In this document: in pieces, positions 15,701-22,904 of the stretch
Layout: each line of letters starts with the position of its first letter
Position numbering within the stretch: position 1 is the first letter of the stretch
Assembly (NCBI GenBank): GCA_003151275.1
Contig: PLXC01000003.1
Location: 1 to 33,381, forward strand
Direction: 5' to 3'
DNA length: 33,381 bases
DNA from: Candidatus Melainabacteria bacterium
GTDB lineage: Bacteria > Cyanobacteriota > Vampirovibrionia > Obscuribacterales > Obscuribacteraceae
Program-made: the position numbers and the translations under genes
Notes under the pieces: model-generated
Told to the model about the DNA's origin: nothing
Database searches by the model: none
What the model saw: only the letters and a program-made list of their open reading frames with translations

Positions 15701-17809
15701 GAATGTCTGAGAGAAATGAGTATTGCACCCAGTGACTCGCCATGCGAGGAAATTCTTCGCCTACTCAAGACGGTTTCGGGTCGACTTGTGATGAGAGTTG
15801 CGAGATACCCTCACGTTGCCAAAGAGGCCGTGAGTCTCGCAGTCGTTTTGGAATTATTGAGAGGAACAGAACGGCTTGAAAACGCCTTCATTGTACCTAT
15901 TGATGATCACATTGGGCTTTTTGGTTCTCCACCGAGAAAGAAAGGCGATCTGGACCATAGGAGACCGGATCTGCTGTTAGTGAGTTTTCCAAAGAAAGAT
16001 GTCTTGGCGATCGAGATCATCGAAGTTAAATATCGCCGCCATAAGTACATGGCATACGATAGCGCTCTTTGGGATGATATGAACGAATCGACGAAGGCCG
16101 GAGAACGAAACTTCAGACGCTTTTTCTTCCCTGCGGAAAACGAGAGACGCCTCGACTTGCCGCTCGGTAGGCGAAAATTAGCTGTGACACTGGGCTTTTA
16201 CATAAAGAGAGCCGTAAGACATGGACGTTTGGAAAGAGCATCGGCCTTAAAGCTACAGCAAATGCTAGAGGGACTGCAACGGGAAGAAATGTCTCTATCC
16301 GTTCAGCATCAAGGATTCATATACTGTCCCGAACTAACCTTTGAAACCGAGAAACATTCACTCGGGGACATGGAGATAACACTCATTGGCAGAGAGGCTG
16401 TGCCTCGTTATACCTCAATGCACATAAGCGACGTTGGACCAATTGGTCCTCCTGTAGCGTTTGAGGAAGAATGTATTAGTGCTACCTCCTCTGATGAAAT
16501 CTCACAAGACAATCTTCACCCCAAACCAGGCGCAGCAGCCGAGCTTTCGGTTGAAGAAGCACCATCGGTTGAGAAAAACGAAGCACCCTCGTCCACAACA
16601 GGCGAGCGTCCCGTGTACGAGGTCCTTCTTGGAGTTTCCTCTGGTACGTCTCCCCAGTTCGGTATTTTGGGTGAAGTCGGCGGACGCAAGGTTGCTATTG
16701 ATCTAAACCAAACTCATACCATCAGTCTTTTCGGCGTACAAGGTGGTGGCAAGAGCTATACTCTTGGCACCATTGCAGAGATGGCATCGCTGCCGATCCC
16801 TGGAATCAATTCTCTTCCACAACCATTAGCGACTGTTATTTTTCATTACAGCCCAACCATGGAGTACAAACCTGAATTCACATCGATGCTTTCTCCAAAC
16901 ACCGATAAGGATCAAGTAGATCAGCTCGCACGCCGTTTTGGTGCCAATCCACAGGGTCTGAACGACTTATTGATCCTTGTACCGGAGAATAAGCTAGACG
17001 AAAGGAGAGCTGAATATCCTGGGATACAGATTCAACCATTGAAATTTGCTGCTTCGGAACTTCAAGCAAGTCACTGGCGTTTTCTGATGGGCGCAGTCGG
17101 CAATCAAGCAGTCTATATTAGGCAGCTCAACCAGATTATGCGCAATTTACGCCAGGACCTAACGCTGGTACGTTTTCGACAAGAAATTGAAACGTCTTCA
17201 TTGCCGGATCACCTCAAGGAACTCGCCCGGGTGCGGCTTGGTTTGGCTAGTGAGTATATCGGAGAGCAAGGATCTATCGGTAGCTTAGTGCGTCCAGGCC
17301 GTCTAATCATCGTTGACCTTCGCGATGAATTCATCGAAAAGGACGAGGCGTTGGGTCTTTTCGTGGTATTACTGCAACTATTTGCGGATGCCCAGTTTGA
17401 GGGGCAACCATTCAACAAGCTAGTAATTTTCGATGAGGCTCACAAGTATATTGACAGCCCGGACTTAGTTGCCGGTTTGATCGAAGTAGTTCGGGAGATG
17501 CGTCACAAAGGAACAAGCATAATGGTTGCGAGCCAAGATCCACCATCAGTTCCGGTGGCATTGATAGAGTTGTCTAGCCAGATCATTCTCCACAGATTCA
17601 ACTCACCAGCCTGGTTAAAGCATATTCAGAAGGCCAATGCAGCTCTGACCTCACTCTCGCCTGAAAAGATGGCTCAACTTGGCCCTGGAGAAGCCTATAT
17701 CTGGTCGAGTAAAGCAACTGATCCCTCTTTCACGCGCGGAACCGTCAAGGTCAAATGCCGCCCGCGTGTCACCATGCATGGTGGCTCTACTAAGACTGCA
17801 GTTATTTGA
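12707..17809 (+). CDS. PD-(D/E)xK nuclease - HerA/FtsK-like ATPase, MAD8/DptH-like
   Basis: The 1700-residue protein has a long N-terminal region of unknown fold with a beta-rich segment (about 265-390). A PD-(D/E)xK nuclease motif follows (D1088 in RRPDLLLV, E1106-V-K1108 in IEIIEVKYR), then an acidic/Pro/Ser linker (about 1255-1305) and a C-terminal HerA/FtsK-type ATPase (G1343-V-Q-G-G-G-K-S1350; Walker B LVIFDEAH with D1576-E1577; a late LHRFNSP segment). Such proteins pump or translocate on DNA as ring ATPases and cut it; DptH and MAD8 have this build. The start is ATG 12707 with GGAGG 12 bp upstream, inside the previous gene. It is likely the DNA-degrading effector of the operon. No membrane segment or signal peptide was found. 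Confidence 0.75.
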   Translation: MNRWLTLLADRIKRQYSETPAGHAVRINGLELVQARHLCTLLRQSLPVSWDVVVVADHPQSDLEVICDIALQRRNDKSKSRLFIVPSAFVAEAAASLDDTDFHDVTEFLKPICDRLYRQLLPDTRDLVKEAMLRVPVSKRLDFLCSLPDTDVTIEHCGKEFWRLGLIPDCSPSKESISRNRSCVSKISDSIGLGTSIHQKVEALGLGDSNLKDNLTELLRTSSLAQSKEWLERIGQNVSMTFDRWTFPGKERINLKAIDVLSFRDSKKNKAYAWSGLALEDDSHGNVTLKASIADPKSKVTVRWTTQPLEPTGEVIYEISLETSEPNPVPLPAAGQQRHKANKTQSWSFTPYDLPDLEEGRVRVVVRAYSPDTDDFIVGESDEFLLVSDDVEVTEQTAIPLIRSIPDFLLDRATRTNGIPALTQALYDGPSSVKIELDERQQKRVPINPLLYSAERMLLLNPNTAGALCLRLPCDVRWNDSQLKFDEERLIQETLSREWWQIRRKLFAKIADGCASRGVVEAVELSELSDDILTYCRAYANAIKNLQEASGNNSNSPQLNCLIHLDSILLKRSDALVGSLLSPLHPLRLLWHLMHESLIKDWIHTALDSATKCVLPAPDIALELDGGNCPAFLGDEHSLLYHLDSPLFHWPLYISADEQDPHRLAAMIRWALGLGTLEALTLGQEAAAAALSEKLFAYRELHPYVKTLKVTSVNAGDGQFLVKALSNLADRDAKQSANPDSDMGESAFEVRLYGTPPEHQIGSFLDECATRRREPGLPRKLDRLFKPGGNFLQPHLFWAKRDLAELEDETKSELEEAHVSFVMEYFKPDADLVDDDTADSAGGVSCYGLQTDLAGELSIIDDTLTWFRSAKPPEAARVAPHPVNKAYTAELLKVHRAILKGLVKLRNGSEKQWPASKVTIQARQFNLFSRLHRASDWVLTVDRHLGVELFDSPYGGTGELQDNATRYLIDYAPDQIGGTGQQLMISTAWLEEVRGLLLECLREMSIAPSDSPCEEILRLLKTVSGRLVMRVARYPHVAKEAVSLAVVLELLRGTERLENAFIVPIDDHIGLFGSPPRKKGDLDHRRPDLLLVSFPKKDVLAIEIIEVKYRRHKYMAYDSALWDDMNESTKAGERNFRRFFFPAENERRLDLPLGRRKLAVTLGFYIKRAVRHGRLERASALKLQQMLEGLQREEMSLSVQHQGFIYCPELTFETEKHSLGDMEITLIGREAVPRYTSMHISDVGPIGPPVAFEEECISATSSDEISQDNLHPKPGAAAELSVEEAPSVEKNEAPSSTTGERPVYEVLLGVSSGTSPQFGILGEVGGRKVAIDLNQTHTISLFGVQGGGKSYTLGTIAEMASLPIPGINSLPQPLATVIFHYSPTMEYKPEFTSMLSPNTDKDQVDQLARRFGANPQGLNDLLILVPENKLDERRAEYPGIQIQPLKFAASELQASHWRFLMGAVGNQAVYIRQLNQIMRNLRQDLTLVRFRQEIETSSLPDHLKELARVRLGLASEYIGEQGSIGSLVRPGRLIIVDLRDEFIEKDEALGLFVVLLQLFADAQFEGQPFNKLVIFDEAHKYIDSPDLVAGLIEVVREMRHKGTSIMVASQDPPSVPVALIELSSQIILHRFNSPAWLKHIQKANAALTSLSPEKMAQLGPGEAYIWSSKATDPSFTRGTVKVKCRPRVTMHGGSTKTAVI

Positions 17810-17855
17810 ATCTTTTCCTCGCAAGATTACTGGTAGCCCAGACTCGCAGCAGGGC

Positions 17856-17867
17856 GCTCGATCGAGC
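17856..17867. repeat. 12-bp palindrome after the defence operon
   Basis: GCTCGATCGAGC lies 47 bp after the stop of the HerA-like gene. It has no T-run, so it is not a clear intrinsic terminator. Confidence 0.4.
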
Positions 17868-18064
17868 CGTGCCGCTACTGCTAATTATACGGAAATACGT
17901 ATAGGCGATCGTGCCGCCCAGCCGCTCTGGACATTGCCGATGCAGATGCATTGGTGGCTCGCCAATTATTTAATACAGGGCTGAGCGCTTTCTTTGCTCA
18001 CTGCATATATCTTGCAGTCTCGTTGGATATAGTCGGTAATGCCAAGAGGTTGCGGAGAAAGCAA

Positions 18065-18502
18065 ATGTCGTACGACAAGGCATCAGAGCCCACTAAACAA
18101 GTTCAGCAAGCAGTTCGAACTAGTCAGGACCTGCAATCGAAATGCCAGGCTGACAGCGAACATGTAGAAGTTGCTGTCGCGATTCGGGAGTTTCCCAATA
18201 CCGAATACACTTGGCTCTACAGCAAGCACGACATTTCAATCGCGCAGGCGAAGATGGCTATGCAAGGTTACGCAGTCGACACCAAAACCGTTATGGACAG
18301 TAAATGCAGTACGCTAGTCTTAATCGTTGACAAGGATCTTTGGCGAAAGAAGGAGGTATCCGCAGAAAGGCTCCCTAAAGAACCGGAGCTTCCCAAAGAA
18401 TCAGGGCTCCGTGAAGAATCGGGCTCGCCAAAGAATCGCGGCTCGCCAAAGCGCCTGATGGAAAGGAATTTCCTAACGTTGGTCATGCGCTACACGACAT
18501 AG
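18065..18502 (+). CDS. Small protein of unknown function with C-terminal 6-residue repeats
   Basis: The 145-residue product has a hydrophilic N-terminus, a compact middle (about 37-95; AVAIREFP..., TLVLIVDKDLW) that may be a small alpha/beta domain, and a tail made of five 6-residue repeats (RLPKEP, ELPKES, GLREES, GSPKNR, GSPKRL). I chose ATG 18065 because GGAGAAAGC lies just before it; the frame is open from 17951. It follows the defence operon by 255 bp on the same strand, so it could be a late member or independent. No family recognised. Confidence 0.45.
   Translation: MSYDKASEPTKQVQQAVRTSQDLQSKCQADSEHVEVAVAIREFPNTEYTWLYSKHDISIAQAKMAMQGYAVDTKTVMDSKCSTLVLIVDKDLWRKKEVSAERLPKEPELPKESGLREESGSPKNRGSPKRLMERNFLTLVMRYTT
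18368..18457 (+). repeat. Five 18-bp tandem repeats
   Basis: Five consecutive 18-bp units begin at 18368, 18386, 18404, 18422 and 18440. The last two are identical over their first 12 bases (GGCTCGCCAAAG). They keep the reading frame of the surrounding small gene. Confidence 0.65.
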
Positions 18503-18519
18503 GCTTGCGAGTTGCGACG

Positions 18520-18615
18520 ATGAAAGAATTACTGTTTGATATATTTGCGATCTTCTTCGCTCTGCAGTGGTTACACCAGGCAATCGAGGACTACCTGGTT
18601 CATGTTTATGGCTGA
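18520..18615 (+). CDS. Possible 31-residue hydrophobic mini-protein
   Basis: ATG 18520 opens a 31-codon frame whose first half is hydrophobic (LLFDIFAIFFALQW), long enough for one membrane helix, and ends before the convergent recombinase gene. There is only a weak ribosome-binding site. It could be a small membrane peptide or chance. Confidence 0.25.
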   Translation: MKELLFDIFAIFFALQWLHQAIEDYLVHVYG

Positions 18616-18651
18616 TTCCCGGCTGACGAAATGCGTTTTCGGAAGTTGGCG

Positions 18652-19239
18652 CTAACCGGCGGCTTTTACTCTCATCACCGTTGTTTTGCTGATTCCCAAC
18701 TCGGCGGCTATGGTTCGAACACTTCGCCCGTCAGCTAGAAGACGCTTTACGCGTTCAGCACGGTCGAAGCCTGGTCTTCCTATAGCCCTTCCACTTTTAG
18801 TTCCCTTAGAACGGGCGTGGGCTATCCCAGATTTGATTCTTTCTTGCAGCAAGTCACGTTCAAATTCCGAAATGGCGGCGAGCAAATTCAACATGAGTTT
18901 GCCCTGGGCGGTTGAAATATCTAGGTCTGGTCCATTGAGGGCTCGTATGGCAACCTGGCGCGCCGCCAGATCCTCAATTGTGGTGCGCAAATCAGCTGTA
19001 CTCCGGCCCCATCGCGACAGCTCGGAGACGAGCACCAGGTCTATTTGACGCTTCCTGGCTAGATCCATCACCTTCTTGCGTTCGGCTCGGTCATTTTTCG
19101 CCCCGCTTGCTGTCTCTTTCACGATTGCCACAATTTCGAAATTGCTGCGACCGGCATAGGCGGTCAGCTCAGCCACCTGCCGCTCACAGGATTGGTCGGC
19201 CGTGCTTACCCTTGTATAAAGAGCTACGCGCTGTACCAT
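18652..19239 (-). CDS. Serine recombinase, resolvase/invertase family
   Basis: The 195-residue protein has the full small-resolvase layout: catalytic motif YTRVSTADQ with S12 as nucleophile and R10, the SELSRWGRS motif with R76 and R79, the E-helix region (ISEFERDLLQERIKSG), a GRPG hinge near 153, and a C-terminal helix-turn-helix (IAAELGISKTTVMR). Length is typical for the gamma-delta/Tn3/Hin group. It breaks and rejoins DNA at crossover sites for resolution, inversion or plasmid multimer handling. GAGGG precedes the ATG. Two inverted repeats 45-90 bp upstream are candidate recombination-site arms or an operator. Confidence 0.92.
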   Translation of the reverse strand: MVQRVALYTRVSTADQSCERQVAELTAYAGRSNFEIVAIVKETASGAKNDRAERKKVMDLARKRQIDLVLVSELSRWGRSTADLRTTIEDLAARQVAIRALNGPDLDISTAQGKLMLNLLAAISEFERDLLQERIKSGIAHARSKGTKSGRAIGRPGFDRAERVKRLLADGRSVRTIAAELGISKTTVMRVKAAG

Positions 19240-19285
19240 AAACCCTCAGAAAAATGACCGCCACGATGGTCTGCCCAGGGCAGCC

Positions 19286-19325
19286 GTTTAGGCACTTGCC
19301 TAACCGTACCATAAAACTAATGGTA
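19286..19325. promoter_or_regulatory. Paired inverted repeats upstream of the serine recombinase
   Basis: TTAGGCA (19288-19294) faces TGCCTAA (19297-19303) across 2 bp, and TACCAT (19307-19312) faces ATGGTA (19320-19325) across 7 bp. A related GTACCATAAA also overlaps the recombinase start (about 19232-19241). Two adjacent dyads upstream of a resolvase gene fit a res-type site or operator, though the spacing does not match a classical three-site res. Confidence 0.4.
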
Positions 19326-19370
19326 TTAAATACAGTGGCTACCAAACGTGCTTACACGCTGATGGTTCAC

Positions 19371-19919
19371 TTACTCCTCCACATGGGTCACCAGCGGTAT
19401 CTGTAACTGAACATCAGATTTCTTCATTTGAATTTGCGCTAACCATTTAACGACCCACATTGACTTATAGACTCTAAAGATCAAGAGAATCAGCATAAAC
19501 ACGTTGGACATTGAGATCCACATGTTGGGATGCTTGTCAGTATCTGCAATCAGAGATATCAAAGACAAAATCAGTCCACAACCAAGCGCTAGCGCTGCTT
19601 GACGGTAGATTGCAAAAACATCGTAGAAATCGCCAGCTTTTTTCAAATCGGTGAATGCTTTGTGATCTATAAATCCGGCACAGAATGTTGCCGCCGTGAT
19701 TACAAAACCGAGTAGTGTTCCATCCACAGATAAAATTGCGCCGTAGAGAGATGACCGATTGCCGTCAAGAAGAGAACTAAACCATTTAGTCAAATGCCAA
19801 TACTTACCAGCTAATTCAATTGCACTAAATATAGACAATGCAAATACGAAATCCCACCAAAGATGCTGATTCCAGTAGTGTTTTGTTAGCGGGCTCTGGA
19901 CGCTTTCCACGTCAGTCAT
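19371..19919 (-). CDS. Four-helix membrane protein, second gene of a two-gene module
   Basis: The 182-residue product has four likely membrane helices: about WWDFVFALSIFSAIELAG, AILSVDGTLLGFVITAATF, AALALGCGLILSLISLIA and VFMLILLIFRVY. I chose ATG 19919 because it overlaps the stop of the upstream gene by 8 bp, typical of coupled translation; the frame is open to 19955 with a more upstream ATG. No family recognised. The pairing of a soluble protein with a small multi-pass protein, between two recombinase genes, resembles sensor plus membrane-effector defence pairs, but this is inference from context. Confidence 0.6.
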   Translation of the reverse strand: MTDVESVQSPLTKHYWNQHLWWDFVFALSIFSAIELAGKYWHLTKWFSSLLDGNRSSLYGAILSVDGTLLGFVITAATFCAGFIDHKAFTDLKKAGDFYDVFAIYRQAALALGCGLILSLISLIADTDKHPNMWISMSNVFMLILLIFRVYKSMWVVKWLAQIQMKKSDVQLQIPLVTHVEE

Positions 19920-20862
19920 CAAGTTCACCCAGCTTTGCGTAAACCGCTTCGTCAAGTACGGGTTGTAGTGAAGACTTTTCTTTGATTATGGTTTCAAACC
20001 ATCGATCTGAATTGATGTACTTACTCTCCTCATCATCTTCAAAGCTGATTGTGCGACGCATGCTAATTTCCGAACTGACGAGGCTGAAGGCATAATCAGT
20101 ACCGTGTTCGTCAATAGCCTCCACTTTAACTTTTGGCTTGCGGAATTTGTCTTTTTCATCAGTGACTTTGTACCCTACGAGACCGGCTATTAGCTCCTTC
20201 GCACGTTTCGTCCAATTACTCTTTTCATTGCGAGGATCTCGAAAAATAATTTCAATTGAATCCGTATCCATTGCTTGCATTGCACCAATAAGGTGGTCAC
20301 GAAGATTGTCGCCCACGGCAGAGACATCGGAATTCCAAATCCGTAAACCGACTTTTCTGTAGACCTGATTTTTTTGAACTGACTCCAATGTAGTTCTGCG
20401 AACGCAGCGTAAAAAACCAATTACGCCTAGCTCATCGCCAAATTTGCTGTTTACTAGCAGTTCAAATTGACTCATTTTTGGCCCATTTTGATTGAACTCA
20501 ATACCAAGATAACCATCGGGAAAAATGCATAGATGCGCAGTTTCGGCCAAATCTTCACCCTCTTTGAGTTTCAGATCCTTAATCTCGTTACCCGCCTGAA
20601 CCTTCGACCAAAATCGGCGCATAGTTGTAAGAACCAATTTGTGGATTCCGTCTTCTGTAACTCCCACGTAGATATAAGACAAACGATTTCGAGTTCGTGG
20701 CAGCAGCTGTGCGCGATCTTCGAGTCTATCTAGTGCGTCAATAAGCCTGTCTGGAGTAAGCTCAAGGGCTTCCAGTTCCGGTTGATCTAATCGATGCATT
20801 TTAAAGAAATAAAGTAGACGCTCGTGTCGAACACTATCTTCAGACGGTTTTAACTCATTCAC
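19912..20862 (-). CDS. Soluble protein of unknown function, first gene of a two-gene module
   Basis: The 316-residue product has no signal peptide or membrane segment. A helical N-terminus (about 1-55) is followed by a mixed alpha/beta body with beta-strands around LSYIYVG, LCIFPDGYLGIEFN, and VGLRIWN, and a charged C-terminus (KPKVKVEAIDEH, FEDDEESKY). I did not recognise the family. The start is GTG 20862, with GAGGAA about 13 bp upstream. A TATAAT box (reverse of 20921-20927) lies 60 bp upstream with a poor -35. Overlap with the membrane-protein gene implies they act together. Confidence 0.55.
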   Translation of the reverse strand: MNELKPSEDSVRHERLLYFFKMHRLDQPELEALELTPDRLIDALDRLEDRAQLLPRTRNRLSYIYVGVTEDGIHKLVLTTMRRFWSKVQAGNEIKDLKLKEGEDLAETAHLCIFPDGYLGIEFNQNGPKMSQFELLVNSKFGDELGVIGFLRCVRRTTLESVQKNQVYRKVGLRIWNSDVSAVGDNLRDHLIGAMQAMDTDSIEIIFRDPRNEKSNWTKRAKELIAGLVGYKVTDEKDKFRKPKVKVEAIDEHGTDYAFSLVSSEISMRRTISFEDDEESKYINSDRWFETIIKEKSSLQPVLDEAVYAKLGELDD

Positions 20863-21031
20863 GATGGATGCAGTTCCTCACTTAGAACTAGTTTTTTGCT
20901 AGCGATGTTTCTTGAACGGTTCATTATAATCCCTCAAGCAGTATGCCCGTGGACTAAACAGCGATTCATTTCTCATTGGATTGCCTAACTTTGTTTGCTG
21001 ATCCAGATATCAAAGCGGAAGGCAAGCTGAT

Positions 21032-21634
21032 TTAATCACGACTAAAACCTTTATACCGCTTCGAATCCAGCTTGGTATAGAGCACAGTGTGCTGAATAGC
21101 TTTGTGACCGAAGTAACCTTGGATTGCTCGCGTGTCTTCGCCTTTTGATGCTAGTTGATAGCCTTTGGCGTGGCGCAGCATGTGCGGGTGGACTGGAAAT
21201 TTTATGCCGGCGGCTTCGCCGGCACGAGCAATTATTGTGTGCACCTGGCGAGCAGAAAGAGGCCCCTGGCGTTGCGAGTTGAAGACAAAATCGGAGTCGG
21301 GGTGATCGCGGCGAAGTTGCCGGAGCGCTCTTAACTCTTCGCCCTCGAGATAATGCACTGACGGATCGCCATTCTTCAACCTGTTTACATGAAGCCTGGC
21401 GCGTTTGAAGTCAACCTGGTCAAAGCGCAAGTCGCAAGCCTCGCTAACACGCAGAGCGTGGGCGTAGATGATGGACACTAACCAGCGATCGCGAAAACCG
21501 TTCAGGGGAGCCTTGGAGGCAGCGGATTTAAGGACTTTGATTTCAGACGCGGTCAGATATTCTCGGCTCCGCACATCTGAGTTGTGAGGTTTGATCGGAG
21601 GTAATGGTTTGGAAGGTTTCTTCTTTTTGGCCAA
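21032..21634 (-). CDS. Short tyrosine recombinase, Fim/Xer-like
   Basis: The 200-residue protein is essentially only the catalytic domain. The active-site set is complete: R62 (HALRVSE), K87 (RLKNG), H151-x-x-R154 (HPHMLRH), H177 (YFGHK) and nucleophile Y186 (LYTKL). Lack of the N-terminal core-binding domain and the RLKNG motif resemble the FimB/FimE group, which invert small DNA segments, though short integrases also look so. The start is uncertain: TTG 21634 without a strong ribosome-binding site is the only codon I can propose after the in-frame TAA upstream. A split inverted repeat starts 56 bp upstream and may be its target. Confidence 0.9.
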   Translation of the reverse strand: MAKKKKPSKPLPPIKPHNSDVRSREYLTASEIKVLKSAASKAPLNGFRDRWLVSIIYAHALRVSEACDLRFDQVDFKRARLHVNRLKNGDPSVHYLEGEELRALRQLRRDHPDSDFVFNSQRQGPLSARQVHTIIARAGEAAGIKFPVHPHMLRHAKGYQLASKGEDTRAIQGYFGHKAIQHTVLYTKLDSKRYKGFSRD

Positions 21635-21689
21635 GATCGCCGAAAATGTTTAGCGGGGATACCTGGCAAGCATATCGGAAAGTGAGACG

Positions 21690-21748
21690 GTGTCAAGAAC
21701 CAAAATCAATAGATAGCCGAAAAGGCATATTTTAGGCTATCTTGACAC
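21690..21748. repeat. Split inverted repeat upstream of the tyrosine recombinase
   Basis: The right arm GGCTATCTTGACAC (21735-21748) is the exact reverse complement of GTGTCAAGATAGCC. The left arm carries the same bases in two pieces, GTGTCAAGA (21690-21698) and GATAGCC (21712-21718), separated by 13 bp. It lies between a tyrosine recombinase and the next gene, so it may be a recombination or attachment site, or an operator. Confidence 0.55.
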
Positions 21749-21816
21749 ACAACAAAACAATTCTACTGCAATACTGGCTAGTAACGTTTTTCTTTCAGTT
21801 CATACACATCACAATT

Positions 21817-22788
21817 TTAAGGCAGATCTGGAAATTCAGGCTGTGGATAATGCAGTGCTCTGTCTTTTAAAAGTCTTTTTGAAAAACCCAATGCGTAATA
21901 TCCGCTGGGAATATTCGGATTACTATCTTGGTCAAGGTAGCGAACTGCGATAGCGTCTGCCTCGTTTTCTCTTTCCAAGTTCACCAGGATTATAGCGAGA
22001 GAGTTTGCTGCTCGACGGGTGTAAACATGAGTCGTGCCAAATTGCAATAAACATACCTCTAGTGCCTCCTGCGCGATTTGTTCTGCCTCTAAGAAGGAAT
22101 TCTTTTGAACGAATCTTCCAGCTAAATCAGTCAAAAACTCGCCGTACAACTCAGGATCCAAACTGGCATTTGTTCTATGAAAAAGTAAAGCTCTTTGCGC
22201 TAAAGCAGTAAACTCTTCCCCATCGATCGAGCTTATTAAGCATAATCGCTTCAAAGTATTTAAATGGGTCGAGAGAGCTAACTTGTTCGGGCTTGCTTCT
22301 TCAACGAGCGACTGGGTAATTGACAAACACTTTTTGAAAGAATCAGTTGCCTCTAGTTTATTCTTATGGACATGTGACATAGCCATAGCAAAATGTGTTG
22401 AAGCCACTTCTAGGGACTGTGTGCCGTAAACAAATTCTCGAACCGCTAACAATGTGATAAGTATTTTTTGAGCTTCTGAATACGATTTTGTAGCCATGTG
22501 AGTCATCTCAAGATTTTCGAGAATCTTCTCTTGCCTTTCCATAGGTATCTGTCTTAGCAAAGCTTCGGCTTGGTCATTCAATTCACGAATTTGATTAGTT
22601 AGTTGTCCTTGTAGTAGACTCACAGACAAAGATAGAAGCGAGGAAATCTCAGCCAATTCGAGTGGGTCTGCAGCCGCAACACTAACTTCTTTGTAGAGAG
22701 AAATTAAACAATCATATGCTTCTTGATTCTGTCTTCTGTTCAATTTTTTCATAGCTATAGCAATTTTTTTTTGAAAGTTTTCTATCAT
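21817..22788 (-). CDS. TPR-like helical-repeat protein
   Basis: The 323-residue protein is a series of helix pairs with TPR-like spacing of small and aromatic residues (for example AYDCLISLYKEV, AQKILITLLAVREFVYGTQSLEVASTHFAMA split into two helices, and AEQIAQEALEVCLLQFG near 250). The motif LLQFGTTHVYTRRAANSLA resembles kinesin-light-chain-type TPRs. Such proteins bind partner proteins. I prefer ATG 22788; an upstream extension to 22839 runs through a hairpin. It lies directly after the RHS gene, where an immunity or accessory gene often sits, but no evidence beyond position supports that. Confidence 0.6.
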   Translation of the reverse strand: MIENFQKKIAIAMKKLNRRQNQEAYDCLISLYKEVSVAAADPLELAEISSLLSLSVSLLQGQLTNQIRELNDQAEALLRQIPMERQEKILENLEMTHMATKSYSEAQKILITLLAVREFVYGTQSLEVASTHFAMAMSHVHKNKLEATDSFKKCLSITQSLVEEASPNKLALSTHLNTLKRLCLISSIDGEEFTALAQRALLFHRTNASLDPELYGEFLTDLAGRFVQKNSFLEAEQIAQEALEVCLLQFGTTHVYTRRAANSLAIILVNLERENEADAIAVRYLDQDSNPNIPSGYYALGFSKRLLKDRALHYPQPEFPDLP

Positions 22789-22821
22789 AAAAAACGTAGA
22801 CCCCGCTATAAGGAAAGAGGA

Positions 22822-22842
22822 GGAGTGCCCAAGCGGCACTCC
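22822..22842. terminator. Hairpin between RHS gene and TPR gene
   Basis: GGAGTGCC (22822-22829) and GGCACTCC (22835-22842) form an 8-bp stem with a 5-nt loop. On the minus strand it follows the RHS gene but has no clean T-run after it. A second stem, GAATGCT/AGCATCC near 22863-22879, lies closer to the RHS stop. They may act as a weak terminator or attenuator, or stabilise the RHS mRNA end. Confidence 0.4.
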
Positions 22843-22904
22843 CCAAAGTAAAAGTGGACTGAGAATGCTTTTAGCATCCTATCTTATAAAGTAAAGCTCC
22901 GAAT

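Noticed and set aside
18268..18486. Minus-strand frame rich in Ser/Gly/Pro
   Set aside because: It is the reverse reading of the 18-bp tandem repeats of the plus-strand small gene, with no start signal.
21841..21849. Perfect DnaA-box-like TGTGGATAA
   Set aside because: A single copy inside the coding end of the TPR gene, without clustering or AT-rich unwinding region; probably chance.
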